Shown one piece after another: positions 1-5,136 of a DNA stretch of 9,777 nt. The DNA is from Clostridia bacterium (GTDB taxonomy: Bacteria; Bacillota; Clostridia; UMGS1810). The position numbers and the translations under genes are program-made. The stretch lies in assembly GCA_017503945.1 (NCBI GenBank), contig JAFVSB010000163.1, positions 1-9,777 of the forward strand, written 5' to 3'. The notes below the pieces were generated by a model, which was not told the origin of the DNA, did not search any database, and saw only the letters and a program-made list of their open reading frames with translations. Numbering within the stretch: position 1 is the first letter of the stretch; each line of letters starts with the position of its first letter.

Positions 1-20
1 GATGAAAGCTCTTTTTTTTT
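1..20 (+). terminator. Possible tail of an upstream intrinsic terminator (truncated)
   Basis: Nine consecutive T residues (12-20) follow GATGAAAGCTC at the left edge. This is what the 3' arm and U-tract of a rho-independent terminator look like, but the matching 5' arm (something like AGCTTTCATC) would lie outside the window. If it is one, the rpmG operon starts fresh after it. The T-run alone is weak evidence. Confidence 0.25.
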
Positions 21-32
21 GTGTGCAAATTT

Positions 33-61
33 TTAGTTGTATATGAAAAATTAAAGATAAT
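33..61 (+). promoter_or_regulatory. Weak candidate sigma-A promoter for rpmG-secE-nusG
   Basis: GATAAT at 56-61 matches five of six bases of the -10 consensus. Seventeen bases upstream, TTAGTT (33-38) is a poor -35 with only two matches. The DNA is AT-rich and lies between a probable upstream terminator tail and the L33 start, so a promoter is expected here. The exact boxes are uncertain, and transcription could also enter from the left. Confidence 0.25.
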
Positions 62-98
62 AGATTCAAGGCATTGTATATTTAAGGAGGTGCATACC

Positions 99-248
99 AT
101 GAGAACAAGAATAACTTTGGCATGTAGTCAGTGTAAGCAGAGAAATTACAACACCATGAAAAACAAGAAAAATGACCCCGACAGACTTGAAATGAAGAAA
201 TATTGCCGTTTCTGCAGAGAGCATACACTGCACAAAGAAACAAAATAA
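99..248 (+). CDS. rpmG: 50S ribosomal protein L33
   Basis: This 49-residue protein is the small large-subunit protein L33. It begins MRTRITLACSQCKQRNY and has two CxxC knuckles, C9/C12 and C36/C39, which in this family bind a structural zinc (the C+ type of L33). The ATG at 99 is chosen because AAGGAGG (84-90) sits 8 nt upstream; an in-frame extension back to 21 has no such signal and no family match. It lies just ahead of secE and nusG, the usual Firmicutes order, and probably shares their transcript. The length is normal for the family. Bacteria often carry a second, zinc-free L33 paralogue elsewhere; none is visible here. Confidence 0.97.
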   Translation: MRTRITLACSQCKQRNYNTMKNKKNDPDRLEMKKYCRFCREHTLHKETK

Positions 249-275
249 TCCTTATTTTCCTTGGAGGTGATTGCT

Positions 276-491
276 ATGGCAGAAGCTACAGCAAAAAACA
301 AAAAATCAGCTGGCAGAATTACAAAATACTTCAAAGAAGTTAAATCTGAAATGAAAAAGGTTGTCTGGCCTAGCAAAAAGCAGGTAATTAAAAACACCCT
401 CATCGTAATCGCTGCAGTTGTTTTAATCGGAGTTGTTATCTGGGCTCTTGATTTACTCTTCAGCTTTGGTCTCAACACATTCATCAAATAA
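276..491 (+). CDS. secE: Preprotein translocase subunit SecE
   Basis: SecE is the small clamp subunit of the SecYEG protein-conducting channel in the cytoplasmic membrane. The 71-residue product has the short single-helix form typical of Gram-positive bacteria. A charged, Lys-rich N-terminus (1-20) is followed by the conserved amphipathic segment EVKSEMKKVVWPSKKQ (residues 21-36), with the family-typical VxWPSxxQ motif, and then one transmembrane helix at about 41-63. The ATG at 276 is preceded by GGAGGTGA (263-270), ideal spacing. A TTG at 261 in the same frame overlaps the Shine-Dalgarno sequence and is not a plausible start. The gene lies between rpmG and nusG, its near-universal neighbour. 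Confidence 0.96.
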   Translation: MAEATAKNKKSAGRITKYFKEVKSEMKKVVWPSKKQVIKNTLIVIAAVVLIGVVIWALDLLFSFGLNTFIK

Positions 492-532
492 TCGGACAGG
501 TTTAACATCCTGAATTTTTTAAAGGAGGCCGG

Positions 533-1072
533 ATGATGGGTAGTTCGAATAACGCATCAAAATATGCTAAATGGTATGTTGTTCATACCTATTCCGGGTA
601 TGAAAACAAGGTAAAAACAAACCTTGAGAAGATTATCGAAAACCGCAATCTTGAAAATCTTATCATTGATGTAAGGGTTCCTACGGAAGATGTTGTAGAA
701 ACCAAGGGTGAAGAAAAGAAAATCGTCACACGCAAGATTTTCCCCGGTTATGTTCTCGTCAAAATGGTCATGACCGATGAAACTTGGTATATAATAAGAA
801 ACACCACAGGTGTGACAGGCTTTGTAGGCCCCGGTTCCAAGCCCGTGCCCCTTACCGAAGAAGAGGTTGAAGCACTCGGCGTTGAGGTAAGAGAAATTTT
901 TGCCGACTACTCGGTTGGTGACAATGTCAGAATTATTGAGGGTGCTTTTGTGAATCAAACAGGCACAGTTGAAGAAATTAACAATGCAAGCCGCAAGGTT
1001 AAGGTGAGCGTTGTTATGTTTGGCAGAACCACAAGCCTTGAGCTTGACATAAGCCATGTAGAGTCTGTATGA
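533..1072 (+). CDS. nusG: Transcription termination/antitermination factor NusG
   Basis: NusG binds RNA polymerase and modulates pausing and termination, and it links transcription to translation. The 179-residue protein shows the NGN domain (about 12-115), opening with KWYVVHTYSGYENKV and including RKIFPGYVLVKM (68-79) and TGVTGFVG (92-99). A C-terminal KOW domain (about 126-179) follows, with VGDNVRIIEGAF and a GTVEEIN turn. Two ATG codons are adjacent, at 533 and 536. AAAGGAGG (521-528) is 4 nt from the first and 7 nt from the second, so initiation at 536 is at least as likely and would give 178 residues. It follows secE by 41 nt. The 123-nt gap to rplK holds regulatory RNA structure rather than a gene. 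Confidence 0.96.
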   Translation: MMGSSNNASKYAKWYVVHTYSGYENKVKTNLEKIIENRNLENLIIDVRVPTEDVVETKGEEKKIVTRKIFPGYVLVKMVMTDETWYIIRNTTGVTGFVGPGSKPVPLTEEEVEALGVEVREIFADYSVGDNVRIIEGAFVNQTGTVEEINNASRKVKVSVVMFGRTTSLELDISHVESV

Positions 1073-1077
1073 TTTGA

Positions 1078-1132
1078 ATGTCCGCACAGGGCATGCACTT
1101 AGTTTATTAATAGCGGCACATTGCCGATATTA
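1078..1132 (+). other. Two leader hairpins between nusG and rplK
   Basis: Two potential RNA hairpins precede the L1 box. In the first, ATGTCC (1078-1083) pairs with GGGCAT (1089-1094), with one T-G pair and loop GCACA. The second is longer: TAATA (1108-1112) pairs with TATTA (1128-1132) and CGGCA (1114-1118) with TGCCG (1122-1126), separated by one G/A mismatch and closed by the loop CAT. Neither is followed by a T-run, so they are not terminators. They may be scaffold for the rplK leader. Their function is inferred from position only. Confidence 0.4.
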
Positions 1133-1138
1133 TTTAAA

Positions 1139-1169
1139 GTGGGAGGAATTTAAAATTCCGACGCACCAC
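1139..1169 (+). promoter_or_regulatory. Ribosomal protein L1 binding site in the rplK leader
   Basis: An outer stem GTGG (1139-1142) with CCAC (1166-1169) encloses an asymmetric internal loop, GA on the 5' side and GACGCA on the 3' side. Above it is an inner stem GGAATT/AATTCC (1145-1150 with 1154-1159) closed by TAA. The GTGGGAGG...CCGAC...ACCAC pattern copies the L1-binding region of 23S rRNA (helices 76-77), recalled from memory. In E. coli L1 represses rplK-rplA by binding such a mimic upstream of rplK. The hairpin ends 11 nt before the rplK Shine-Dalgarno (1181-1188), so bound L1 could hinder translation. Confidence 0.75.
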
Positions 1170-1195
1170 ATTTGTTAATAGGGAGGTGTTCTTAA

Positions 1196-1621
1196 ATGGC
1201 ACAGAAAGTAACAGGTTACATCAAGCTTCAGATCGAAGCGGGCAAAGCTACCCCGGCTCCCCCGGTTGGTCCTGCACTTGGTCAGCACGGTGTAAACATT
1301 ATGCAATTCTGTAAAGAATTCAATGAAAAAACAGCAAAGGACGCAGGCCTTGTAATCCCTGTAGTTATCACTGTTTATCAGGACAGATCTTTCAGTTTTA
1401 TCACCAAAACTCCACCTGCAGCAGTGCTTCTCAAAAAGGCTTGCAAGCTCTCCAAAGCTTCCGGTGTACCTAACAAAGACAAGGTTGCAACCATCAGCAA
1501 AGACGCTGTAAGAGCAATCGCAGAGCAGAAAATGCCCGATTTAAACGCTGCAAGCATTGAAGCAGCTATGAGCATGATCGCCGGCACAGCAAGAAGCATG
1601 GGTATCGTTGTTGAAGACTGA
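1196..1621 (+). CDS. rplK: 50S ribosomal protein L11
   Basis: L11 forms the base of the L7/L12 stalk with 23S rRNA in the GTPase-associated centre, where elongation factors, RelA and thiopeptide antibiotics act. The 141-residue length is exactly typical. The N-terminal domain (1-70) carries the proline-rich ATPAPPVGPALGQHGVNIM (18-36), which faces the factor-binding site. The C-terminal RNA-binding domain (about 75-141) ends SMIAGTARSMGIVVED. GGGAGGTG (1181-1188) is 7 nt from the ATG. An L1-binding hairpin lies in the leader, and a second follows the stop codon before rplA. Confidence 0.97.
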   Translation: MAQKVTGYIKLQIEAGKATPAPPVGPALGQHGVNIMQFCKEFNEKTAKDAGLVIPVVITVYQDRSFSFITKTPPAAVLLKKACKLSKASGVPNKDKVATISKDAVRAIAEQKMPDLNAASIEAAMSMIAGTARSMGIVVED

Positions 1622-1636
1622 TTACCGTGCAATTTA

Positions 1637-1683
1637 GTGGGAGAAATTCAAAAAATATATTAGCTTGAATTTCGATTGACCAC
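1637..1683 (+). promoter_or_regulatory. Second ribosomal protein L1 binding site, in front of rplA
   Basis: The rplK-rplA gap repeats the L1-box architecture. GTGG (1637-1640) pairs with CCAC (1680-1683). The internal loop is GA on the 5' side and GATTGA on the 3' side, again 2 by 6 nt. A perfect 9-bp inner stem follows, GAAATTCAA (1643-1651) with TTGAATTTC (1665-1673). Stem and terminal loop differ in sequence from the rplK site, but the GTGGGAG and GA...CCAC elements are kept, so selection on structure is likely. The hairpin ends 2 nt before the rplA Shine-Dalgarno AAGGAGG (1686-1692), a good position to block initiation. Confidence 0.7.
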
Positions 1684-1699
1684 AGAAGGAGGAAGTAAA

Positions 1700-2395
1700 A
1701 TGCATAGAGGTAAAAATTACATTGAAAGTGCAAAATTAATTGACAGATCCAAATTGTATGACGCCGCTGAAGCATTTGATGTTGTAATCAAAGCTTCAAA
1801 AGCAAAGTTTGATGAGACTGTTGAAGCTCACATCAAGCTCGGTGTTGACTCAAGACATGCTGATCAGCAGGTTAGAGGCGCTGTTGTTCTCCCCAACGGA
1901 ACAGGCAAAAAGGTTAGAGTGCTTGTTTTTGCAAAGGGTGACAATGTACAGGCTGCTCTCGATGCAGGTGCTGATTTTGCAGGCGGCGAAGAACTCGCTA
2001 CCAAAATTCAGAGCGAAAACTGGTTTGATTTTGATGTTGTAGTTGCAACACCCGACATGATGGGTATTGTTGGCCGCATCGGTAGAATCCTCGGACCTAA
2101 GGGTCTTATGCCTAACCCCAAAGCAGGCACAGTATCTCCCGATGTTAAAAAGGCTGTTGAAGATATCAAAGCCGGTAAAATCGAATACCGTCTTGACAAA
2201 ACCAACATCATTCACTGCCCCATCGGTAAAGTATCCTTTGGTGTTGAGAAGCTCTCTGAGAACTTCCAGACACTCATGGCTGCTGTAATCAAAGCAAAAC
2301 CTGCAGCTGCAAAGGGTCAGTACCTCAGAAGCGTATCTGTAGCTTCAACAATGGGCCCCGGTGTTAAGCTTAATCCTCTTAAGCTCACTGACTGA
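1700..2395 (+). CDS. rplA: 50S ribosomal protein L1
   Basis: L1 forms the mobile stalk near the E site that helps release deacylated tRNA, and in many bacteria it is also a translational repressor of its own operon. The 231-residue product begins MHRGKNYIES and contains the L1 signature GRILGPKGLMPNPKAGTV (128-145). FDVVVATPDMMG (111-122) and the C-terminal STMGPGVKLNPL (216-227) are also typical. AAGGAGG at 1686-1692 is 7 nt before the ATG at 1700. A TTG at 1676 is in frame but lies inside the L1-box hairpin and ahead of the Shine-Dalgarno. Both candidate L1 operators, before rplK and before this gene, fit autogenous control. Confidence 0.97.
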   Translation: MHRGKNYIESAKLIDRSKLYDAAEAFDVVIKASKAKFDETVEAHIKLGVDSRHADQQVRGAVVLPNGTGKKVRVLVFAKGDNVQAALDAGADFAGGEELATKIQSENWFDFDVVVATPDMMGIVGRIGRILGPKGLMPNPKAGTVSPDVKKAVEDIKAGKIEYRLDKTNIIHCPIGKVSFGVEKLSENFQTLMAAVIKAKPAAAKGQYLRSVSVASTMGPGVKLNPLKLTD

Positions 2396-2406
2396 TAAAA
2401 AAGGTC

Positions 2407-2435
2407 TTGACAATTAATTGTTTATATGATATACT
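2407..2435 (+). promoter_or_regulatory. Sigma-A promoter for rplJ-rplL
   Basis: TTGACA (2407-2412) is a perfect -35 and TATACT (2430-2435) a five-of-six -10, separated by exactly 17 nt. Transcription should begin near 2442, right at the 5' end of the L10 leader. The promoter starts only 12 nt after the rplA stop codon, with no terminator between, so rplJL would receive both its own and read-through transcripts. Confidence 0.85.
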
Positions 2436-2442
2436 AATATAT

Positions 2443-2570
2443 GTGTCCGCAGACAGCAGGTGGCAATTTGTGTAAATCCTGCCGAGGAATCATTTAATAC
2501 GTTAAAGATTTTCGTTGTATTAATGTGCTTCCTGTCCGCGTGATGGGAAGCATTTTTATATTACGGACAC
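2443..2570 (+). promoter_or_regulatory. Ribosomal protein L10 leader
   Basis: AGACAGCAGGTG (2451-2462) and TCCTGCCGAGG (2477-2487) are the hallmark sequences of the bacterial L10 leader RNA. GCAGG (2456-2460) pairs with CCTGC (2478-2482), capped by ATTT/AAAT (2466-2469 with 2474-2477). A second hairpin pairs CATTTAATAC (2491-2500) with GTATTAATG (2517-2525), with one bulged T. An attenuator terminator follows. In Bacillus, the L10(L12)4 complex binds this RNA and promotes premature termination of rplJL. GTGTCCG at the extreme 5' end (2443-2449) is complementary to CGGACAC (2564-2570) beyond the terminator. Confidence 0.88.
2526..2557 (+). terminator. Attenuator terminator in the L10 leader
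   Basis: TGCTTCC (2526-2532) pairs with GGAAGCA (2546-2552), followed by five T residues (2553-2557). The loop contains TGTCCG (2533-2538), which could instead pair with CGGACA (2564-2569) just downstream, so an alternative fold competing with the 3' part of the terminator is conceivable. The position inside the L10 leader fits autogenous attenuation of rplJL. Confidence 0.75.
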
Positions 2571-2619
2571 TGTGTTAATATATGTTAACTCACATTTTAA
2601 CTCAGGAGGTGAATTTTTC

Positions 2620-3270
2620 ATGCCAAGCGCAAATGTATTGGAACAGAAAAAGCAAGTTGTAGCTCAGCTTGTTGAAACATTGAAATCAGCTCAGGCTGGT
2701 GTTCTTGTAGACTACAGAGGTATCACTGTTGAGCAGGACACACAGCTTCGTACAAAACTCAGAGAAGCCGGCGTTGAATACAAGGTTGTTAAAAACACCC
2801 TCACAAGATTCGCTGCTAAAGAGGTTGGTTTCGATGAGCTCGACGAACAGCTCAACGGTCCCACAGCTCTCGCTATAAGCACAACAGATGCTGTTGCACC
2901 CGCAAAGGTAATATCTGATTTTGCTAAAACTGTTGAAGCACTTCAGATCAAAGCAGGTTTCGTAGATGGCAAGGTTATCAGCCTTGATGAAGTTATGACT
3001 CTTGCTTCCACACCATCCAGAGAAGTTCTCATTGCAAAGATCATGGGCAGCCTCAACGCTCCTATCTCCAAGCTTGTTAGAACTCTCCAGGCTCTCGTTG
3101 ACAACGGCGTAGAACCCGCTGAAATCAATGTCGCTGCTCCTGCAGCCGATGAGGCTCCTGTAGCCGATGAGGCCCCCGCAGCCGATGAGGCTCCTGCAGC
3201 TGAAGAAACAGCAGCAGAAGCACCCGTAGCTGAAGAAGCTCCCGCACAGGAAGCTCCCCAAGCTGAATAA
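2620..3270 (+). CDS. rplJ: 50S ribosomal protein L10 with acidic Ala/Pro-rich tail
   Basis: L10 anchors the L7/L12 dimers to the ribosomal stalk base. The product has 216 residues, against about 165-175 for most bacterial L10 proteins. Residues 1-168 are a normal L10: an N-terminal rRNA/L11-binding domain with AGVLVDYRGITVEQ (26-39), YKVVKNTLTRFA (54-65) and NGPTALAI (79-86), then the helical L12-binding region up to about 163. The rest (about 171-216) is a low-complexity tail of Ala, Glu, Asp and Pro with repeated ADEAP units. The start at 2620 is supported by AGGAGGTGA (2604-2612); a GTG at 2572 in frame lies upstream of it and gives no homologous sequence. It has its own promoter and attenuator and is cotranscribed with rplL. 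Confidence 0.96.
   Translation: MPSANVLEQKKQVVAQLVETLKSAQAGVLVDYRGITVEQDTQLRTKLREAGVEYKVVKNTLTRFAAKEVGFDELDEQLNGPTALAISTTDAVAPAKVISDFAKTVEALQIKAGFVDGKVISLDEVMTLASTPSREVLIAKIMGSLNAPISKLVRTLQALVDNGVEPAEINVAAPAADEAPVADEAPAADEAPAAEETAAEAPVAEEAPAQEAPQAE
3142..3195 (+). repeat. Three 18-bp tandem repeats in the 3' part of rplJ
   Basis: The unit GCAGCCGATGAGGCTCCT occurs at 3142-3159, as a variant at 3160-3177 and again exactly at 3178-3195. A degenerate continuation GCAGCTGAAGAA follows. Each unit encodes a six-residue A/V-A-D-E-A-P block in the L10 tail. The unit is a multiple of three, so copy-number changes by slippage would keep the frame. Confidence 0.85.
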
Positions 3271-3325
3271 TTAAAAACAAAATCAATGCAAAATGCATAA
3301 ATATTTAACCAGGAGGTAAATTATC

Positions 3326-3697
3326 ATGGCAAATCTCGAACAGATCATTGCAGATATCAAAGAATTAAAATTATTAGAAGTTGCTGAACTCGTTAAAATG
3401 ATGGAAGAAGAATTCGGCGTTAGCGCTGCTGCTCCCGTTGCTGTAGTTGGTGCTGCAGTTGCAGGCGGTGCTGCTGAAGCTGAAAAGACTGAATTTGACG
3501 TTGTTCTTGCTGATGCTGGTGCATCCAAGCTCAAAGTTGTTAAGGTTGTTAAAGACCTCACAGGTCTCGGCCTCAAAGAAGCTAAAGACGTTGTTGACGG
3601 TGCTCCCAAGACTGTTAAAGAAGCTTGCAGCAAAGAAGAAGCTGAAAGCATCAAAGCTGCTCTTGAAGAAGCTGGCGCAAAAGTTGAAATCAAATAA
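3326..3697 (+). CDS. rplL: 50S ribosomal protein L7/L12
   Basis: L12 is the multicopy stalk protein that recruits and stimulates translational GTPases. Its 123 residues show the standard layout. The N-terminal dimerisation and L10-binding domain (1-31) has IIADIKELKLLEVAELVKMME. A flexible Ala/Val/Gly hinge follows (about 32-52). The globular C-terminal domain (about 55-123) has KLKVVKVVKDLTGLGLKEAK (68-87) and VVDGAPKTVKE (89-99), the factor-contact region. AGGAGG (3311-3316) precedes the ATG. It follows rplJ by 55 nt and is the last gene of the ribosomal block, with a strong terminator 19 nt after the stop. Confidence 0.98.
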   Translation: MANLEQIIADIKELKLLEVAELVKMMEEEFGVSAAAPVAVVGAAVAGGAAEAEKTEFDVVLADAGASKLKVVKVVKDLTGLGLKEAKDVVDGAPKTVKEACSKEEAESIKAALEEAGAKVEIK

Positions 3698-3715
3698 TTT
3701 TGGTTTGATGAAATT

Positions 3716-3748
3716 AAAACCGCATGCCAATGGGCATGCGGTTTTTTT
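3716..3748 (+). terminator. Intrinsic terminator after rplL
   Basis: CCGCATGCC (3720-3728) and GGCATGCGG (3733-3741) form a perfect 9-bp GC-rich stem with loop AATG, followed by seven T residues (3742-3748). Four A residues precede the stem. It ends the ribosomal protein operon and is placed directly before a new promoter. Confidence 0.95.
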
Positions 3749-3751
3749 GCC

Positions 3752-3780
3752 TTGACTCATAGTTTTGTTTGTAGTATAAT
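3752..3780 (+). promoter_or_regulatory. Sigma-A promoter for the downstream four-gene operon
   Basis: TTGACT (3752-3757, five of six) and a perfect TATAAT (3775-3780) are separated by 17 nt. The -35 begins 3 nt after the T-run of the rplL terminator. Transcription should start near 3787 and give a leader of about 50 nt before the ATG at 3836. Confidence 0.9.
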
Positions 3781-3790
3781 ATCCTGTAAG

Positions 3791-3819
3791 GGGAGCTATT
3801 GTCAGCTCCTTGATTTTTT
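3791..3819 (+). other. 5' leader hairpin with T-run (possible weak attenuator)
   Basis: GGAGCT (3792-3797) pairs with AGCTCC (3804-3809), extended by one G-T pair, with the loop ATTGTC. Six T residues (3814-3819) begin 4 nt after the stem. The hairpin is almost at the predicted 5' end of the transcript. It could be a weak terminator/attenuator or a 5'-end stabilising stem. The T-run is slightly distant from the stem, so termination is uncertain. Confidence 0.4.
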
Positions 3820-3835
3820 GAAATGGAGAATGAAT

Positions 3836-4453
3836 ATGTCTGATACCAAAGCTACTTTTGCCAATTTTTGGCACTACAACAAATTCAAGATCATCATAGT
3901 GGCAGCACTCATTGCCTTTGTGGCTTTTGCTCTGTCGCAGTGCTCGTATGGCACAGAGGTTGATTTGAGCATATTGCATGTGAGCGAGGTTAACGGTGTT
4001 GATGGCACTGCCTTTGTGGATATGCTGAAAAGTGAGATTGCACTGGCAACTAATCAGGAGGAGCCAAATGTTGAGCTTGTGTCGGTATATGTGCCCACAG
4101 ACCCGAGGTTTGTGGCGGAAACAGGTGCTCTGGAAAAGATTCAGCTTGAGTTTTCGCGCAGCGACAATACTCTTTTTGTGCTCGATGAGGAAACCATCTA
4201 TTCATATGCAGCCGAGGGCCTCTTTCATGATATCACCGCCCTTGCCGATAGCTGCGGCATTCCCCAATCCGACCGCTATATCGGTCAAAACGGTGAGACG
4301 ATAGCTGTTTCGGTTGATGGCAACACCTTTTTGGAAAAATGCTCACTTGAAAATAAATCACTCTATCTTGCCATCAGAGTTTTTGACGAAGACAATGCAT
4401 CAAAATATCAAAATGCATACAAAGCTGCAGAGTATATTATAAAGGAGAAATAA
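3836..4453 (+). CDS. Hypothetical membrane-anchored extracytoplasmic protein
   Basis: I do not recognise the family. The 205-residue product has a short cytoplasmic N-terminus (MSDTKATFANFWHYNKFK), one hydrophobic helix at about 17-35, and a predicted outside domain of about 165 residues with no obvious catalytic motif. The pattern of an aromatic/basic stretch (WHYNKFK) followed by one membrane helix is common in uncharacterised Clostridia membrane proteins. LSQC at 33-36 resembles a lipobox, but Gln before the Cys is not canonical. The ATG at 3836 is chosen for GGAG (3825-3828) 7 nt upstream; an ATG at 3830 is too close to it. It is the first gene after a strong promoter, and its stop lies 1 nt before the next start, so it is probably translationally coupled to the cyclophilin lipoprotein. 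Confidence 0.8.
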   Translation: MSDTKATFANFWHYNKFKIIIVAALIAFVAFALSQCSYGTEVDLSILHVSEVNGVDGTAFVDMLKSEIALATNQEEPNVELVSVYVPTDPRFVAETGALEKIQLEFSRSDNTLFVLDEETIYSYAAEGLFHDITALADSCGIPQSDRYIGQNGETIAVSVDGNTFLEKCSLENKSLYLAIRVFDEDNASKYQNAYKAAEYIIKEK

Positions 4454-4454
4454 T

Positions 4455-5132
4455 ATGAAAAACAATAAAAATCTCATTATCACAGTTGCTATTGTTGTGG
4501 TGGCACTCGCCGCATTGATTTTTTGTGTTTCGGGCTGTGATAACGGCAAGCAAAATGAGACAAATCTCACATCCAAAGAAGAATCAGCGCTTATAGACAA
4601 TCAAAACTCCGATGCTCACGATGACCTTCTCATTGACATTGTCGACACTGAGCGCAAAAATGTAAAGGTCACTATGAACGATGGTCAAAGCTTCACAATT
4701 TGTGTGTATCCTGATGTTGCACCTCAGAGCGCTCAGAACTTTTTGAATCTTGTGCGCTCCGGCTTTTATGACGGTCTTACATTTCACCGCATCATAGAAG
4801 GCTTCATGGCCCAAGGCGGCGATCCGCTGGGCACAGGCATGGGTGGCTCCGACAAAAACATCTACGGTGAATTTGCAATAAATGGCTACAATAACACCCT
4901 CTCTCACCAAAGGGGTGTTGTGTCTATGGCGAGATCTCAAGACTATAACTCCGCATCATCACAGTTCTTTATTTGCTATGATGATGTATCATTCCTCGAT
5001 GGGCAGTATGCAGCCTTTGGTGAGGTCATAGATGGCATGGAGGTTGTGGACTCCTTCCTCTCATCAGGCACTGATGCCAATGACAGACCTCTCAAAGAAG
5101 TGGTTATACAGTCCATGATTGTGGAAGAATAA
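4455..5132 (+). CDS. Lipoprotein peptidyl-prolyl cis-trans isomerase (cyclophilin type)
   Basis: It should catalyse cis-trans isomerisation of Xaa-Pro bonds in proteins outside the membrane. The 225-residue precursor has a hydrophobic signal (7-24) and a good lipobox VSGC (25-28), predicting a lipid-anchored mature protein starting at C28. A linker of about 40 residues follows, then a cyclophilin domain (about 69-225). Key motifs are FHRIIEGFMAQGGDPLGTG (110-128), with the catalytic Arg at 112, SSQFFICY (168-175) and FLDGQYAAFG (180-189). The usual active-site Trp of eukaryotic cyclophilins is replaced by Phe180 and the usual His after LDGx by Tyr185, as far as can be aligned by eye. AAAGGAG (4441-4447) precedes the ATG. 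It lies in a tight operon with a membrane protein before it and a NUDIX gene 4 nt after it. Confidence 0.93.
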   Translation: MKNNKNLIITVAIVVVALAALIFCVSGCDNGKQNETNLTSKEESALIDNQNSDAHDDLLIDIVDTERKNVKVTMNDGQSFTICVYPDVAPQSAQNFLNLVRSGFYDGLTFHRIIEGFMAQGGDPLGTGMGGSDKNIYGEFAINGYNNTLSHQRGVVSMARSQDYNSASSQFFICYDDVSFLDGQYAAFGEVIDGMEVVDSFLSSGTDANDRPLKEVVIQSMIVEE

Positions 5133-5136
5133 CATC

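Noticed and set aside
557..1087. Long open frame on the - strand opposite nusG
   Set aside because: It is the antisense shadow of a clear nusG gene, Cys/Phe/Asn-rich with no domain and no ribosome binding site.
1074..1110. Possible promoter for rplK (TTGAAT with AT-rich DNA downstream)
   Set aside because: No acceptable -10 occurs 16-18 nt downstream; TATTAA is about 25 nt away.
2443..2570. A tRNA or riboswitch other than the L10 leader in the rplA-rplJ gap
   Set aside because: The AGACAGCAGG...CCTGCCGAGG signature and the position before rplJ identify an L10 leader; there is no cloverleaf or CCA end.
3142..3250. Short tandem repeats as a CRISPR or mobile-element signature
   Set aside because: The repeats are contiguous without spacers, in frame, and encode the L10 tail.
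2686..3261. Cys/Ser/Gly-rich open frame on the - strand opposite rplJ
   Set aside because: The composition is produced by reading the Ala/Glu-rich L10 gene backwards; it has no recognisable protein features.
3938..3946. Lipoprotein signal in the hypothetical protein (LSQC)
   Set aside because: Gln at -1 does not fit the lipobox, unlike the clean VSGC of the next gene; a plain membrane anchor is more likely.
3374..3979. Long - strand frame spanning rplL and the following promoter
   Set aside because: It crosses a strong terminator and a consensus promoter on the other strand and lies antisense to rplL.
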